Positions 21,146-29,517 of a stretch of DNA of 64,000 nucleotides are shown here, piece by piece. The DNA comes from CAVRIA01 sp963721115. GTDB taxonomy: Bacteria > Desulfobacterota > Binatia > HRBIN30 > CADEER01. Below the pieces are notes generated by a model that saw only the letters and a program-made list of their open reading frames with translations, made no database searches and was not told where the DNA came from. Position numbers and translations under genes: made by a program. Position 1 is the stretch's first letter, and the number at the start of each line of letters is the position of its first letter. The stretch spans positions 62,001 to 126,000 of the forward strand of contig CAVRIA010000009.1 in the NCBI GenBank assembly GCA_963721115.1, in the 5' to 3' direction.

Positions 21146-22006
21146 ATGCCACGCGTCGCCTCTGCGAAGCCCTTCGGCTGGACGGGCGTGCCGGTGCCGG
21201 TGGTCGGCCAGGGCACCTGGCACATGGGTGAGAGCCGCCAGGCGCGCCGCCGCGAGATAGACGCACTGCGGCTGGGACTCGACCTCGGCCTTACTCACAT
21301 CGACACCGCCGAGATGTACGGCAGCGGCGGCGCCGAAGAGGTGATCGCCGAAGCGCTGCGCGGGCGGCGCCGATCCGAGGTCTTCCTCGTCTCCAAGGTG
21401 CTGCCGCACAACGCCAGCCGCGCCGGTACGGTTCGCGCCGCCGAGCAGAGCCTGCGCCGTCTCGGCACCGATCACCTCGACCTCTACCTTCTGCACTGGC
21501 CGGGCCGACACCCGATCGCCGAGACCATGGCGGCGATGGAAGAGCTCGTCGCCGCCGGCAAGGTTCGCTTCATCGGCGTGAGCAACTTCGACGTCGCCGA
21601 GATACGTAAGGCCATCGCGGCCCTCGGGCGCGAGCGTCTGGCCTGCAACCAGGTGCTCTACAATCTCGGCCACCGCGGCATCGAGCGCGATCTGATTCCC
21701 TTCTGCGCCGAGCAGGGTGTGGCCGTGGTGGGGTATACGCCGTTCGACGGCCTCCCGCGGTCCAACAGCGGGGGCGCCGATGCGCTGGATGAGATCGGTC
21801 GCCGCCACGGTAAGACGCCGCGGCAAGTGGTGCTGCGCTTTCTCACCCGCGAGCCGAACGTCTTCGCCATCCCCAAGGCGATCGACCCCGAGCATCTGCG
21901 CGAGAACGCCGGCGCCGCGTCGTTCGAGCTCGACGCGACCGATATGGCGATCCTCGATCGCGTTTTCCCAGCTCCGCGCCGAAGGGTACCGCTCGCGTTC
22001 GGGTAA
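21146..22006 (+). CDS. Aldo/keto reductase
   Basis: 286 residues in a complete (beta/alpha)8 NADPH-dependent reductase. The catalytic tetrad is visible: Asp in IDTAEMYG, its Tyr, Lys in VFLVSKVLP, and His in YLLHWPG. The phosphate-binding end reads AIPKAIDPEHLRENAGA. Closest in style to the YtbE/2,5-diketogluconate reductase group. The start may be GTG 21143 or ATG 21146. It stands alone; a GMC-oxidoreductase fragment and repeat follow. Confidence 0.9.
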   Translation: MPRVASAKPFGWTGVPVPVVGQGTWHMGESRQARRREIDALRLGLDLGLTHIDTAEMYGSGGAEEVIAEALRGRRRSEVFLVSKVLPHNASRAGTVRAAEQSLRRLGTDHLDLYLLHWPGRHPIAETMAAMEELVAAGKVRFIGVSNFDVAEIRKAIAALGRERLACNQVLYNLGHRGIERDLIPFCAEQGVAVVGYTPFDGLPRSNSGGADALDEIGRRHGKTPRQVVLRFLTREPNVFAIPKAIDPEHLRENAGAASFELDATDMAILDRVFPAPRRRVPLAFG

Positions 22007-22078
22007 CGGGATGCGTCGAACACCCTTCGGGGCTGACGGAGCGCGACCGGCCGATCGAGTATCGTGGCGCCGGCGCAC

Positions 22079-22164
22079 GCCCCGACCGCTCACGCCGGCA
22101 GCGTGCCGGGGATGGTGTGCGCGATCTTGGCGGAGACCGCCAAGATGGTGAGGGTCGGATTCCA
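22079..22164 (-). pseudogene. GMC oxidoreductase 3' remnant, copy A
   Basis: Only the last 24 codons of a GMC (glucose-methanol-choline) flavo-oxidoreductase remain: WNPTLTILAVSAKIAH to the stop at 22090-22092, plus 11 bp beyond. The block is about 93% identical (six mismatches in 86 bp) to 28309-28394, in the same orientation. Sequence upstream of the Trp codon is replaced abruptly by a 63-bp dispersed repeat. Confidence 0.75.
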
Positions 22165-22227
22165 CCGGGAGGGCGAGGCTCCGTCCGAGCCGCGGAACGA
22201 CGCTCGCGCACAATTGCGCCGCGCCTC
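22165..22227. repeat. 63-bp dispersed repeat R, copy 1
   Basis: Begins CCGGGAGGGCGAGGCTCCG and ends near CAATTGCGCCGCGCCTC. Copy 2 is 28823-28885, the same length and identical except for a block of six bases (positions 40-45 of the repeat). It contains a GGCTC-N5-GAGCC hairpin. In both copies it abuts the 5' truncation of a GMC oxidoreductase fragment. The gap from here to 22340 holds nothing else recognisable. Confidence 0.8.
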
Positions 22228-22339
22228 CGCCCCGTTGTAGACGACGCGCCATGAGGCCAAAGGCTCTGGCCGATGTGGGTGTCGCTCCGTGCCGCCGCCG
22301 AAGATCGACTCGTCGTCCGAATGCGGCGATACGACGGCG

Positions 22340-23461
22340 TCACGCGGCTGGGCGCGCGGCGAAGAACTCCTTCTCGAGCGTGCTCCAGTCGACCTGCGGC
22401 GCACCGTCGTCGGCAGGCCCTCCAACCTGGCGCAGGCGCGTGATCTCCGTCTGGTACCAGTCGACCACCGGCTTGCCGATGCGCAGCGACACGAGCTCGG
22501 CGGCGAGGTCGTCGGCGTCGACGAGACACACCCAGCCGCCGTCGTACGGGCTCTGCCAGATCCTGTCGGGGTGCTTGACCAGCTCGCCGTTCACCGCTTC
22601 GACGCGGCCCGACAGCGGTGCCAGGAATCGCACCGCGATGCCGCCCCGGTGCAGCGTGAAGATCGGCTCGCCGCGGCGGACGGTCGTGCCCTTGGCCGGC
22701 AGGTCGACGCGCTCGATGCGACCGAGGGCCTTGCGAGCGAAGTCGTCCAGGCCGACGCGCACGTGCCCCCAGGACTCGATGCGCGCCCATGCGTGGCCGT
22801 CGGAGAGGAAGGCGCCGCCGGGTACGCAGAACGCGTTGGCCGGCGCCGTATCCGCCAGCGCCAGCGCGACGACCCGCACCGGCGGCAGACGTTGCGCCTC
22901 GAGACGGGCCTGTCGCTTCACCAGCAGTTGGCGAGCAAAAGCGGTCATCTCCGCCGGGGTGAAGGGCTTCTGCACGTAATCCGCGGCCCCGTCGCGCATC
23001 GTTTCGACGGCGGAATCGATGGTCGCATAGCCGGTGATGACGGCGACGTCGACGTCCGGGCGCAGGTGCTTGACGCCCTTGACGACCTCGACCCCGTTCA
23101 TCCCCGGCATCTTCAGATCGGTGAAGACCAGGTCGTAGTCGTTGCGCTGCACGAGTCCGAGGGCTTCCGGTCCGTTCTCCACCGTGTCGACGCTGTAGCC
23201 GTCGAGGGTCAGGATCTTGCGCAGCGCATCGAGAACGACGGGCTCGTCGTCGACGGCGAGAATGCGCGCCTTCGCGCTCGGCAGCTCGGCCCGCTTCAGG
23301 CTCGGCGCCTCGTGGGTGAAATCGAGCCGTAGCGCCGTATCGAGTGCCGCTGCGCGTTCGCGCATCTGGCGCCGTATCTCCAGGCGGTGTGTCGCAGCAC
23401 GGACGATCAGGTCGAGCACGACGAAGCCGGCGAACATCAATAGGACGATCAGGACGGTCAT
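22340..23461 (-). CDS. Membrane-anchored response regulator receiver fused to GcvH-like domain
   Basis: 373 residues. Residues 3-23 form one membrane anchor. A receiver domain (~65-185) has the acid pair Asp71/Asp72, phospho-acceptor Asp115 in FTDLKMPGMNG and Lys165 in VQKPF. Residues ~215-345 look like glycine-cleavage H protein (VRVGLDDFARKALGRIERVDLP, LAPLSGRVEAVNGELV, PYDGGWVCLV). The ESVKA-type lipoyl lysine is missing; that turn reads LHRGGIAVRFL. It therefore cannot carry lipoate at the usual site. Its start overlaps the preceding receiver gene (ATGA). It is the last gene of the redox operon and may couple phosphorylation to the membrane complex. Confidence 0.85.
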   Translation of the reverse strand: MTVLIVLLMFAGFVVLDLIVRAATHRLEIRRQMRERAAALDTALRLDFTHEAPSLKRAELPSAKARILAVDDEPVVLDALRKILTLDGYSVDTVENGPEALGLVQRNDYDLVFTDLKMPGMNGVEVVKGVKHLRPDVDVAVITGYATIDSAVETMRDGAADYVQKPFTPAEMTAFARQLLVKRQARLEAQRLPPVRVVALALADTAPANAFCVPGGAFLSDGHAWARIESWGHVRVGLDDFARKALGRIERVDLPAKGTTVRRGEPIFTLHRGGIAVRFLAPLSGRVEAVNGELVKHPDRIWQSPYDGGWVCLVDADDLAAELVSLRIGKPVVDWYQTEITRLRQVGGPADDGAPQVDWSTLEKEFFAARPAA

Positions 23462-23847
23462 GGCCCCTCCTCCTTTGCGGGCTGGCCGGCCAGGGCCGCG
23501 CGCACGGCGTCGATGAGCTCGTCCGCCTCGAACGGTTTGGCCAGAAAGCCCGCGGCTCCCGCTTCCCGAGCCCGTGCTGCGTGCTCAGCCGTCGCATAGC
23601 CGGTGATCACCAGTATCGGCAAGTTCGGACGCCGGCCGGCGATCTCTTCCAGCACCTCGATCCCCGAGCGATCGGGCAGCATGAGGTCGCAGAGAACCAG
23701 GCGGCAGGCCGCCAGCCCCGGATGGGCGAGCCCCGCGGCGGCGTCGTCCGCCGTCGCGACGCGCAGACCGTTCGCCTCCAGCACACGGCGCACGGCGTCG
23801 CGCACGACGGGCTCGTCATCGATCACCAGCACGTCGCAGTCGGTCAT
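23458..23847 (-). CDS. Single-domain response regulator
   Basis: 129 residues, receiver domain only: IDDEP acid pair, phospho-Asp in LVLCDLMLPDRSG, Thr/Ser in VITGYAT, and Lys in FLAKPFEADE. There is no output domain, so it probably relays phosphate between the kinase encoded just upstream and the receiver-GcvH hybrid, or acts on a distant target. Starts overlap on both sides (ATGA), showing tight co-translation. Confidence 0.9.
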   Translation of the reverse strand: MTDCDVLVIDDEPVVRDAVRRVLEANGLRVATADDAAAGLAHPGLAACRLVLCDLMLPDRSGIEVLEEIAGRRPNLPILVITGYATAEHAARAREAGAAGFLAKPFEADELIDAVRAALAGQPAKEEGP

Positions 23848-25724
23848 GCGACGGCCTCGCTTCGCTGCGGTACGACGAGCGGCAGGCGGACGCTGAAGCG
23901 GCTCCCGGCGCCCGGCTCGCTCTCGACCTCGACCGTTCCGCCGTGGCTCTCGACGATTCCCCAGGTGACGGCCAGCCCCAAGCCCATGCCGCGCACCCCC
24001 TTGGTGGTGAAGAACGGCTCGAAGAGCTTGGCCAGATCCTCGCGCGCGATGCCGTGCCCGTCATCCTCGACAATCACTTCGACCACCGGCAACGGACCGC
24101 GCTGCTCGCGCGCTGCCCACGAGGTGAAGTGGCAGCCGATGCGCGTGCACCAGCGGATCGGTTCGTCGCCGGGGCCGCGGACGGCAAACGTCGGCGCGCC
24201 GCAGAGCTCGCACTCGCGCTCGGGCTCGACCAGGGAGATGTGGCAGCGAGGGCAGGAGGCGGGCGCCACCACGCCGTCGTCGCAGGGTTCGGCCGAGTGA
24301 ATGAAGCGGCCGTATACGGGATCGAGACAGAACGCCCACTCCTTGCCGCCCTGCTCGCGTAGGATGCGTATGGCCACCAGCCCGCCGACGTGTGTGCTGG
24401 CGTCGAGCAGATTGCATCCGTTCGGGCAGACGGCCCGACGGATGGGTTCGTTACCGAGCGGCGACAGCTCGGTGCGGTGGCTGGCGAGCCGGATCGCGCC
24501 TCCCCGTTCGCCGATCGCGTCGGCGGCGTTGAGGAGCAGGTTGACGAATACCTGCTGCATCTGACTCGGGTCGGCCTCCACCGACGGCAGGTCCTCGGCG
24601 AGGTCGAGGTTGAGGGCTACGTGGCTGAGCTGCAACTGGTTCATCACCACCGCCACCGCTCGCCGCGCCACGTCGTTCAGGTCGGTGGCCTGACGGCGCG
24701 GCGGAGTCTGGCGCGCGAAGTCGAGCAGGCAGCGGACGATCTCGCGGCAGCGCTTGGTCTCGCGCACGATCACCTCGAGATCGGCGCGCTGCTCGGGGTC
24801 GTTCTGGGCGCGATCGAGCAGCAGCGACGAGTAGGTGAGGACGCCGGTGAGGGGGTTGTTGATCTCGTGCGCGACGCCGGCCGCGAGACGGCCGACCGAG
24901 GCGAGCTTGTCGGCCTGCGTGATCTGGCGCTGCGCCTCCGAGAGCCGCGTCGTCATGGCGTTGAACGCACGCGCCAGCTCGCCGAGCTCGTTGCGGCCGC
25001 CGGCCGGGATGGCGGTGGTCAGATCGCCGGCGGCGACGCGCCGCGTGCCGGCGGTGAGAGCCTCGACCGGACGACCGACGAGACGCCGGCTCAGCCACCA
25101 GAAGAGCAGGCTGGTGACGACGACGGCGCCGATGGCGAGGCTGGCGATGCGGTTGCGGCTCGCGGCGATCTGCCGGTCGACCCCTTGCAGGGAAACCGTG
25201 ACGTCGAGCACGCCGAGCACCGTCTGCTCGGGAGTGTGGGCGTGGCAGGCGGCGCTGGTGCAGGAGGGCTGGTTCTGGATCGGGTTGACGACGCCGAGCA
25301 CGCGGTGTCCGGAGGGTGCCTGGAAGATACGCGCCCGTTCGCGGACGGACGGCTTCTCGATCGGCTGTCCCTGGGCATGGCAGGCGAAGCAGGACTCGGC
25401 CTGCTTGTCGAGGGTGCGGCCGACGTCGGCCGGGACGGAGGAGAAGACGATGGTGCCCTGCTTGTTGAATACGCGCACGCGCTCGATACGCTCCTCCAGG
25501 CCGATCGCTTCGATCTGCCGCCGGATGCTCTCGCGGCGGTTCTCCAGCATGTATTCCTGCGTGCTGCGCTTGACCGTTTCACTGAGCAGGTCGGTGCTCT
25601 GCGTCAGCTGCTCGATCATCTCGCGGCGTTGCGTGTGCAGCGTGAGCGCCGCGAGCAGCGCGATGCCGAGGGCAGTGACGAGTCCCACGGCGACGACGAT
25701 CTGCAGTCCGATGCGGGTGTGCAC
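23844..25724 (-). CDS. Heme-sensing histidine kinase with Cys-rich insert in the ATPase domain
   Basis: 626 residues. Membrane spans ~8-28 and ~195-212 enclose a periplasmic sensor with CFACH (112-116, c-heme) and C155-x4-C160-H161 (a possible non-canonical second heme). Then a HAMP domain (~213-265) and HisKA with His286 in VAHEINNPL. HATPase has its N-box at NLLLNAADAIGERGG (~396-409) and G boxes from DDGHGIA (554). Between them lies an insert of about 130 residues (417-545) with ten cysteines (433, 437, 466, 481, 491, 494, 505, 508, 526, 531), including zinc-ribbon style CPRC and CELC pairs. It probably senses quinol or cytochrome redox state and feeds the two receivers. The insert is very unusual. 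Confidence 0.9.
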   Translation of the reverse strand: MHTRIGLQIVVAVGLVTALGIALLAALTLHTQRREMIEQLTQSTDLLSETVKRSTQEYMLENRRESIRRQIEAIGLEERIERVRVFNKQGTIVFSSVPADVGRTLDKQAESCFACHAQGQPIEKPSVRERARIFQAPSGHRVLGVVNPIQNQPSCTSAACHAHTPEQTVLGVLDVTVSLQGVDRQIAASRNRIASLAIGAVVVTSLLFWWLSRRLVGRPVEALTAGTRRVAAGDLTTAIPAGGRNELGELARAFNAMTTRLSEAQRQITQADKLASVGRLAAGVAHEINNPLTGVLTYSSLLLDRAQNDPEQRADLEVIVRETKRCREIVRCLLDFARQTPPRRQATDLNDVARRAVAVVMNQLQLSHVALNLDLAEDLPSVEADPSQMQQVFVNLLLNAADAIGERGGAIRLASHRTELSPLGNEPIRRAVCPNGCNLLDASTHVGGLVAIRILREQGGKEWAFCLDPVYGRFIHSAEPCDDGVVAPASCPRCHISLVEPERECELCGAPTFAVRGPGDEPIRWCTRIGCHFTSWAAREQRGPLPVVEVIVEDDGHGIAREDLAKLFEPFFTTKGVRGMGLGLAVTWGIVESHGGTVEVESEPGAGSRFSVRLPLVVPQRSEAVA

Positions 25725-25727
25725 GGC

Positions 25728-26873
25728 TCAGCTCCGCCGGCGGCCGGGTTCTGGAAAGACGGGCAGGTAGCGGACGGCGAGAGCGAAGAGCGTGAAGCCG
25801 ATCGCCACCAAGCCGAGCGACACGGTGATCTCCATCCATGAAGGAATGTAGTGTACGCCGGCTGCGCTCTCCATTCCGGTGACGCTGACGTTCAACCGAT
25901 TGATGACGAAGCCGAGGACGGCGAGCAGCGATCCGACCACCAGTCCGGTCGGATGCGTGCGCACGCGCTCGAACAGCAGCAGCCCGACCGGCAGCGCCAC
26001 GCCGACGGTGAACTCGAGCAGGAACATCGAGCCCTCGTAACCTGGCGAGAGCAGCGCCGCGAGCGCGCCGTTCTTGGCGATGACGATGAGGCGCAGCAGT
26101 CCGTAGACCCCGAGCGCGACGACCATGCCGCGGGCCAGCGGCTCGAGCAGATCCATCTCCAGATGGCGGCCGAAGGCGCGCTCGCTCAAATGCGATTCGA
26201 GGATCGTCATGCCGATGCCGGCGCCGATCGCCGAGATGAAGAACAGGTAGGGAAGCAGCGGCGTGTACCAGAGCGGATGCAGCTTGGCGGGCACGATCAG
26301 GTACAGCGATCCGAGCGAGGATTGGTGCAGCGTCGACAGGATCACGCCGAGGATGACCAGAGGTGTGGTGATCGTGTGCATGATCCGCTGCGGCCGCTCG
26401 AGCCGCAGTCCCTCGAACACCACCGGCGAGAACTCGAGCGCCAGGACGGCGGTGTACAGCATCACGCACCACGCCACCTCGAACATCACCGAGTGCGGAT
26501 TCCAGAAAAACAGCGCGTGCCAGATACGCCACGGCTGTCCGAGATCGAAGGCCAGCCCGGCGATCACCAGCAGATAGCCGAGCAGCCCGGTGAGCACCGT
26601 CGGGCGCACGATCGGCTCGAAGCGGCGCAGGTTGAAGATGTGCACGATGCCGGTGAGGGTGAAGGCGCCTGCGGCCAGACCGACGCCGCAGAGGACGTCG
26701 AACCCGACCCAAAGGCCCCACGGGAAGCGGTCGCTCAGGTTGGTGACCGCGCCGAGCCCGCGCGTGAAGCGCAGCACGGCCACGCCGGCGAAGAGCAGGA
26801 GAATCAATCCGCAGACGGCCGGCCAGAAGCCGATCCGGCGCGCCGCCTGCCGGCTCGCGACGGCGAAGTTCAC
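25728..26873 (-). CDS. NrfD/HybB-type quinol-interacting membrane subunit
   Basis: 381 residues with about ten membrane spans, of NrfD/PsrC/HybB type. Visible family parts: FPWGLWVGFDVLCGVGLAAGAFTL, LFFWNPHSVMFEVAWCVMLYT, LGVILSTLHQSSLGSLYL and NRLNVSVTG. It exchanges electrons between (mena)quinol and the periplasmic iron-sulfur subunit. The GTG start overlaps the ferredoxin stop (GTGA). No catalytic molybdopterin or hydrogenase subunit is encoded here, so the electron donor or acceptor is the adjacent cytochrome c7. Confidence 0.9.
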   Translation of the reverse strand: MNFAVASRQAARRIGFWPAVCGLILLLFAGVAVLRFTRGLGAVTNLSDRFPWGLWVGFDVLCGVGLAAGAFTLTGIVHIFNLRRFEPIVRPTVLTGLLGYLLVIAGLAFDLGQPWRIWHALFFWNPHSVMFEVAWCVMLYTAVLALEFSPVVFEGLRLERPQRIMHTITTPLVILGVILSTLHQSSLGSLYLIVPAKLHPLWYTPLLPYLFFISAIGAGIGMTILESHLSERAFGRHLEMDLLEPLARGMVVALGVYGLLRLIVIAKNGALAALLSPGYEGSMFLLEFTVGVALPVGLLLFERVRTHPTGLVVGSLLAVLGFVINRLNVSVTGMESAAGVHYIPSWMEITVSLGLVAIGFTLFALAVRYLPVFPEPGRRRS

Positions 26874-27617
26874 CGCTCCTTCTCCCGTTGCGGCGCCTCG
26901 TAGGCGCTGACCTCCTCGCGCCGCTTGGTGATCCAGTGGATGCCGAGCAGGAGGACGCCCCAGACACCGACGAACGAAGGGATCTTGGAAAGGACGTTCC
27001 AGGTGAGCAGAGGCAGCGGCTGCCGGGGGACATCGGTCTTCATTCCGAGCTCTGCGAAAGGTACGGCCGCGAGCATGAGAACGGAGGTGCCACCGGCCTC
27101 GTTGGCGCCGTAGACGTGGTCGACGTAGCGGTCCGGTGTGGCCGCGATCCGTTTCCGCGCCTCGCGCAGCAGCGACCCGTGCTCGCCGAACAGAGTCGCT
27201 CCGGTCGGACACACCGCGGCGCAGGCGGTCGGCAACCCCTGCGCGACACGGCCGGCGCAGAGGATGCACTTGCCGACGATGGGGACGGGTTGGTCCCACT
27301 GGTACTTGGGCACTCCGAACGGGCAGGCCATGATGCAGTAGCGGCAGCCGATGCACCGCTGTGGGTCGTAGACCACGGGTCCGGCCGCCGTCTTCTGCAG
27401 CGCGCGCGACCGGACACACGGAAACACAGGTCGGCTCGGCGCAGTGAAAGCAAAGCCGGCGGATCTTCGCCCCGCCGACGTCTTCCACCACCGTCCACGT
27501 GTAGGCGGTGGTATGGTCTTCGATCGGCAGCGGCAGGTCGTTCGCCTCCTTGCAGGCGGCGCTGCACGCGCCGCAGCCGATGCAGCGGGTCGAGTCGAAC
27601 AGGAGGCCGACGCTCAT
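26870..27617 (-). CDS. HybA-like four-cluster [4Fe-4S] ferredoxin subunit with C-terminal membrane helix (frameshifted)
   Basis: About 249 residues. The first half is read from ATG 27617 (CIGCGACSAACK, CFHCAEPTCVSVCP); one indel in a GC run near 27405 moves the rest to the frame ending at 26870 (CIGCRYCIMACPFG, CILC...CAAVCP). That gives cysteines for four 4Fe-4S clusters. A single hydrophobic segment near the end (FVGVWGVLLLGIHWI) anchors it. No Tat signal is seen, so the side of the membrane is uncertain. It bridges the cytochrome and NrfD subunits. Confidence 0.88.
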
Positions 27618-27979
27618 GGTTTCTCTCCCGACCCGTGACAGTGGGCGCAATCGTCCTCGACGCCACTCGCCGCGACGCCGTCGTGGCAGGCGCCGCACTT
27701 CTTCCCGGCGCTCATCTCCGCGTGCGTGATCTTCTCGGTGGGACGGAGGATCGGGAAGAGGGCGGGATGGCAGGCGACGCAGCGGTCGCCGGCCAACGGT
27801 ACGTGCACGGTGTGACTGAAGACCACCGGACCGGGCGAGTTCTCGGCGCTTCGGTAGGTCACGTCGGCGGGCAGCCGGACCTCGGGAGCTCCTTCTTCCG
27901 CGGCGAGGGGCGTCGCCCCCCAGGTTGCGGCAAACACGAACGCGAAGAGCAGGCAGCAAAGCAAGGTTCGGGATTCCAT
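27614..27979 (-). CDS. Triheme cytochrome c7-like periplasmic protein
   Basis: 121 residues. Signal peptide residues 1-27 (hydrophobic LLCCLLFAFVFAATWGA). Three CxxCH motifs: CVACH 67-71, CGACH 95-99, CAHCH 111-115, with extra His ligands in FSHTVHV and ITHAEM for bis-His coordination, as in class III c7 cytochromes. It is the first gene of the redox operon, overlapping the ferredoxin gene by ATGA. It likely shuttles electrons between the membrane complex and outer partners. Confidence 0.9.
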   Translation of the reverse strand: MESRTLLCCLLFAFVFAATWGATPLAAEEGAPEVRLPADVTYRSAENSPGPVVFSHTVHVPLAGDRCVACHPALFPILRPTEKITHAEMSAGKKCGACHDGVAASGVEDDCAHCHGSGEKP

Positions 27980-28308
27980 CGTGCACACACCACGGCTCGG
28001 AAAGTAAGCAACGCGCATGCCGCGCGCGTCGTGGCGGCGGCGTTCGCCACTATCGCTTCCTTGGGTGAGCGTATTCTCGTTCTTGGGGCTGCTTTCTGGA
28101 CCGCCCTTTTCGGATGGCTCAAAAACGAGCCCAGGGACCAACGGAGTTGCCCCTGAGCGCGGTCGCCCTGAATGCCGGCGAAGAGTGGCCCTTGCCATCC
28201 TCCGGCCCCGGCAAGACGAACCTTGCGTCAAGGCCCAGGTGAGCGGGAGAAGCTTTCGAATGCCGAAAAAGGGGTGACCGACGCGCACTTGGTGGCGCTG
28301 GCGTCGGT
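27980..28308. other. Region upstream of the redox operon, no gene recognised
   Basis: 329 bp between the cytochrome c7 start and the GMC fragment. Short open frames are present but none looks like a protein. It must hold the operon promoter on the minus strand; no clear sigma-70 or sigma-54 box was found by eye. Confidence 0.4.
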
Positions 28309-28822
28309 GCCCCGACCGCTCACGCCGGCAGGGTGCCGGCGATGGCGTGCGCGATCTTGGCGGAGACCGCGAAGATGGTGAGCGTCGGGTTCCAACCCGC
28401 GGAGGTGGGGAAGACGCTGCCGTCGCAGGCGTAGAGGTTGTCGACGTCGTGGAAGCGCCCGTTCGGCGTCCACCACCGAGGTGGCCGGATCGTTGCCCAT
28501 GCGCAGGGTGCCCATGACGTGACGCGACCCCGGCGCCCCGCCGAGCGTCACATCGCACGGATTGACGAACACCTGCGTGGCGCCGGCGTTGAGCAGCACC
28601 TGCTTCATGATCGGAACGTAGAACAGCCGCGCCTGCTTCTCGTAGTCGTGCTGGGAGTAGGTGACGCGCGGCACGGGGCGGTCGAAGACGTCGACGATGG
28701 TGGGATCCAGATCGACCCGGTTGGTGAGCTGCGGCGCGTCCTCCGCCTGCATGATCAGTGCGAAGAGGTGCTGCCCGAGGGCGCCGTCGCGCATGGCGTT
28801 CTTCAGGCCGATGCCGATTCCT
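28309..28822 (-). pseudogene. GMC oxidoreductase C-terminal fragment, copy B
   Basis: About 167 codons of a GMC flavo-oxidoreductase C-terminal domain, truncated at the 5' end exactly where repeat R begins. It shows GLKNAMRDGALGQ, NPCDVTLGGAPGSRHVMGTLRMG with the active-site His, and LYACDGSVFPTSAGWNPT to the stop at 28320-28322. One extra G near 28466 breaks the frame. Without the FAD-binding N-terminus it cannot function. The last 86 bp match copy A at 22079. Confidence 0.85.
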
Positions 28823-28885
28823 CCGGGAGGGCGAGGCTCCGTCCGAGCCGCGGAACGACGCATGGGTACAATTGCGCCGCGCCTC
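28823..28885. repeat. 63-bp dispersed repeat R, copy 2
   Basis: Same length and sequence as 22165-22227 except for six central bases. It sits at the 5' break of GMC fragment B. Translated on the plus strand it gives the peptide REGEAPSEP; a related tract occurs at 55250. Flanking sequence beyond its end differs from copy 1. Confidence 0.8.
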
Positions 28886-28923
28886 GGCGGTCGCGGGGCT
28901 GGTTGTGTCCGCGGTGCTCGTTG

Positions 28924-28952
28924 TTGACGCTCCGTGCGGACACGTCTAGACC
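28924..28952 (+). promoter_or_regulatory. Sigma-70-like promoter of the SRPBCC gene
   Basis: TTGACG at 28924-28929, 17-bp spacer, TAGACC at 28947-28952. The ATG follows 13 bp later, leaving a leader of only a few bases. Confidence 0.5.
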
Positions 28953-28965
28953 GAGCGGGACAGCC

Positions 28966-29427
28966 ATGACCTCAGGGATCGCCAATGCCGTCGACGTGCG
29001 GGTCAGCGTGACCATCGAACGTCCGCGTCTTCGCGTCTGGAGTGTGCTCACCGACGTCCGACGCCAGCCCGAGTGGATGCTGGACGCTCTGTCCGTCGAG
29101 GTGCTGACCGACGGTCCGCTGCGAGTGGGCACGCGCATGCGCGTTCCGACACGCATCGGCTTCCTCCGCACGACCGATCTCATGGAGGTGACCGCCTTCG
29201 AGCCGCCCGAGCGCTGGGCGGTGGTGCACCGCGGCCTGGTCACCGGCGAGGGGACGTTCACGCTGCACGAGTCGGACGGAGGCGAGAGAACCCGCGTGGA
29301 TTGGGACGAGCGGCTGGCAGCGCTGCTGGGAGCGATCGGCCGCGTCGGAATGACGCTCCTTCGGCCCCTCTTGCGACGGCAGTTCGCCGCCGACCTCGAC
29401 CGCCTGCGCCGACTCTGCGAGGTCTGA
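28966..29427 (+). CDS. SRPBCC (polyketide cyclase/dehydrase-like) protein
   Basis: 153 residues in a helix-grip fold: VTIERPRLRVWSVLTDVRRQPEWM at the N-terminus, strands with TRIGFLRTTDLMEVTAFEPPERWAV, then a C-terminal helix GRVGMTLLRPLLRRQFAADLDRL. Such proteins bind hydrophobic ligands; no catalytic residues are diagnostic. It stands alone behind its own promoter, just after repeat R. A second SRPBCC gene lies at 60145. Confidence 0.8.
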   Translation: MTSGIANAVDVRVSVTIERPRLRVWSVLTDVRRQPEWMLDALSVEVLTDGPLRVGTRMRVPTRIGFLRTTDLMEVTAFEPPERWAVVHRGLVTGEGTFTLHESDGGERTRVDWDERLAALLGAIGRVGMTLLRPLLRRQFAADLDRLRRLCEV

Positions 29428-29517
29428 GGGGCACCCGGGCGGTTCGATGCTGTCTCGCAATTCGGCGTTGGCGGGCATCGGCAGTGCGTTGCTGTCGCCC
29501 TTGGGAGATGCCGCGCG

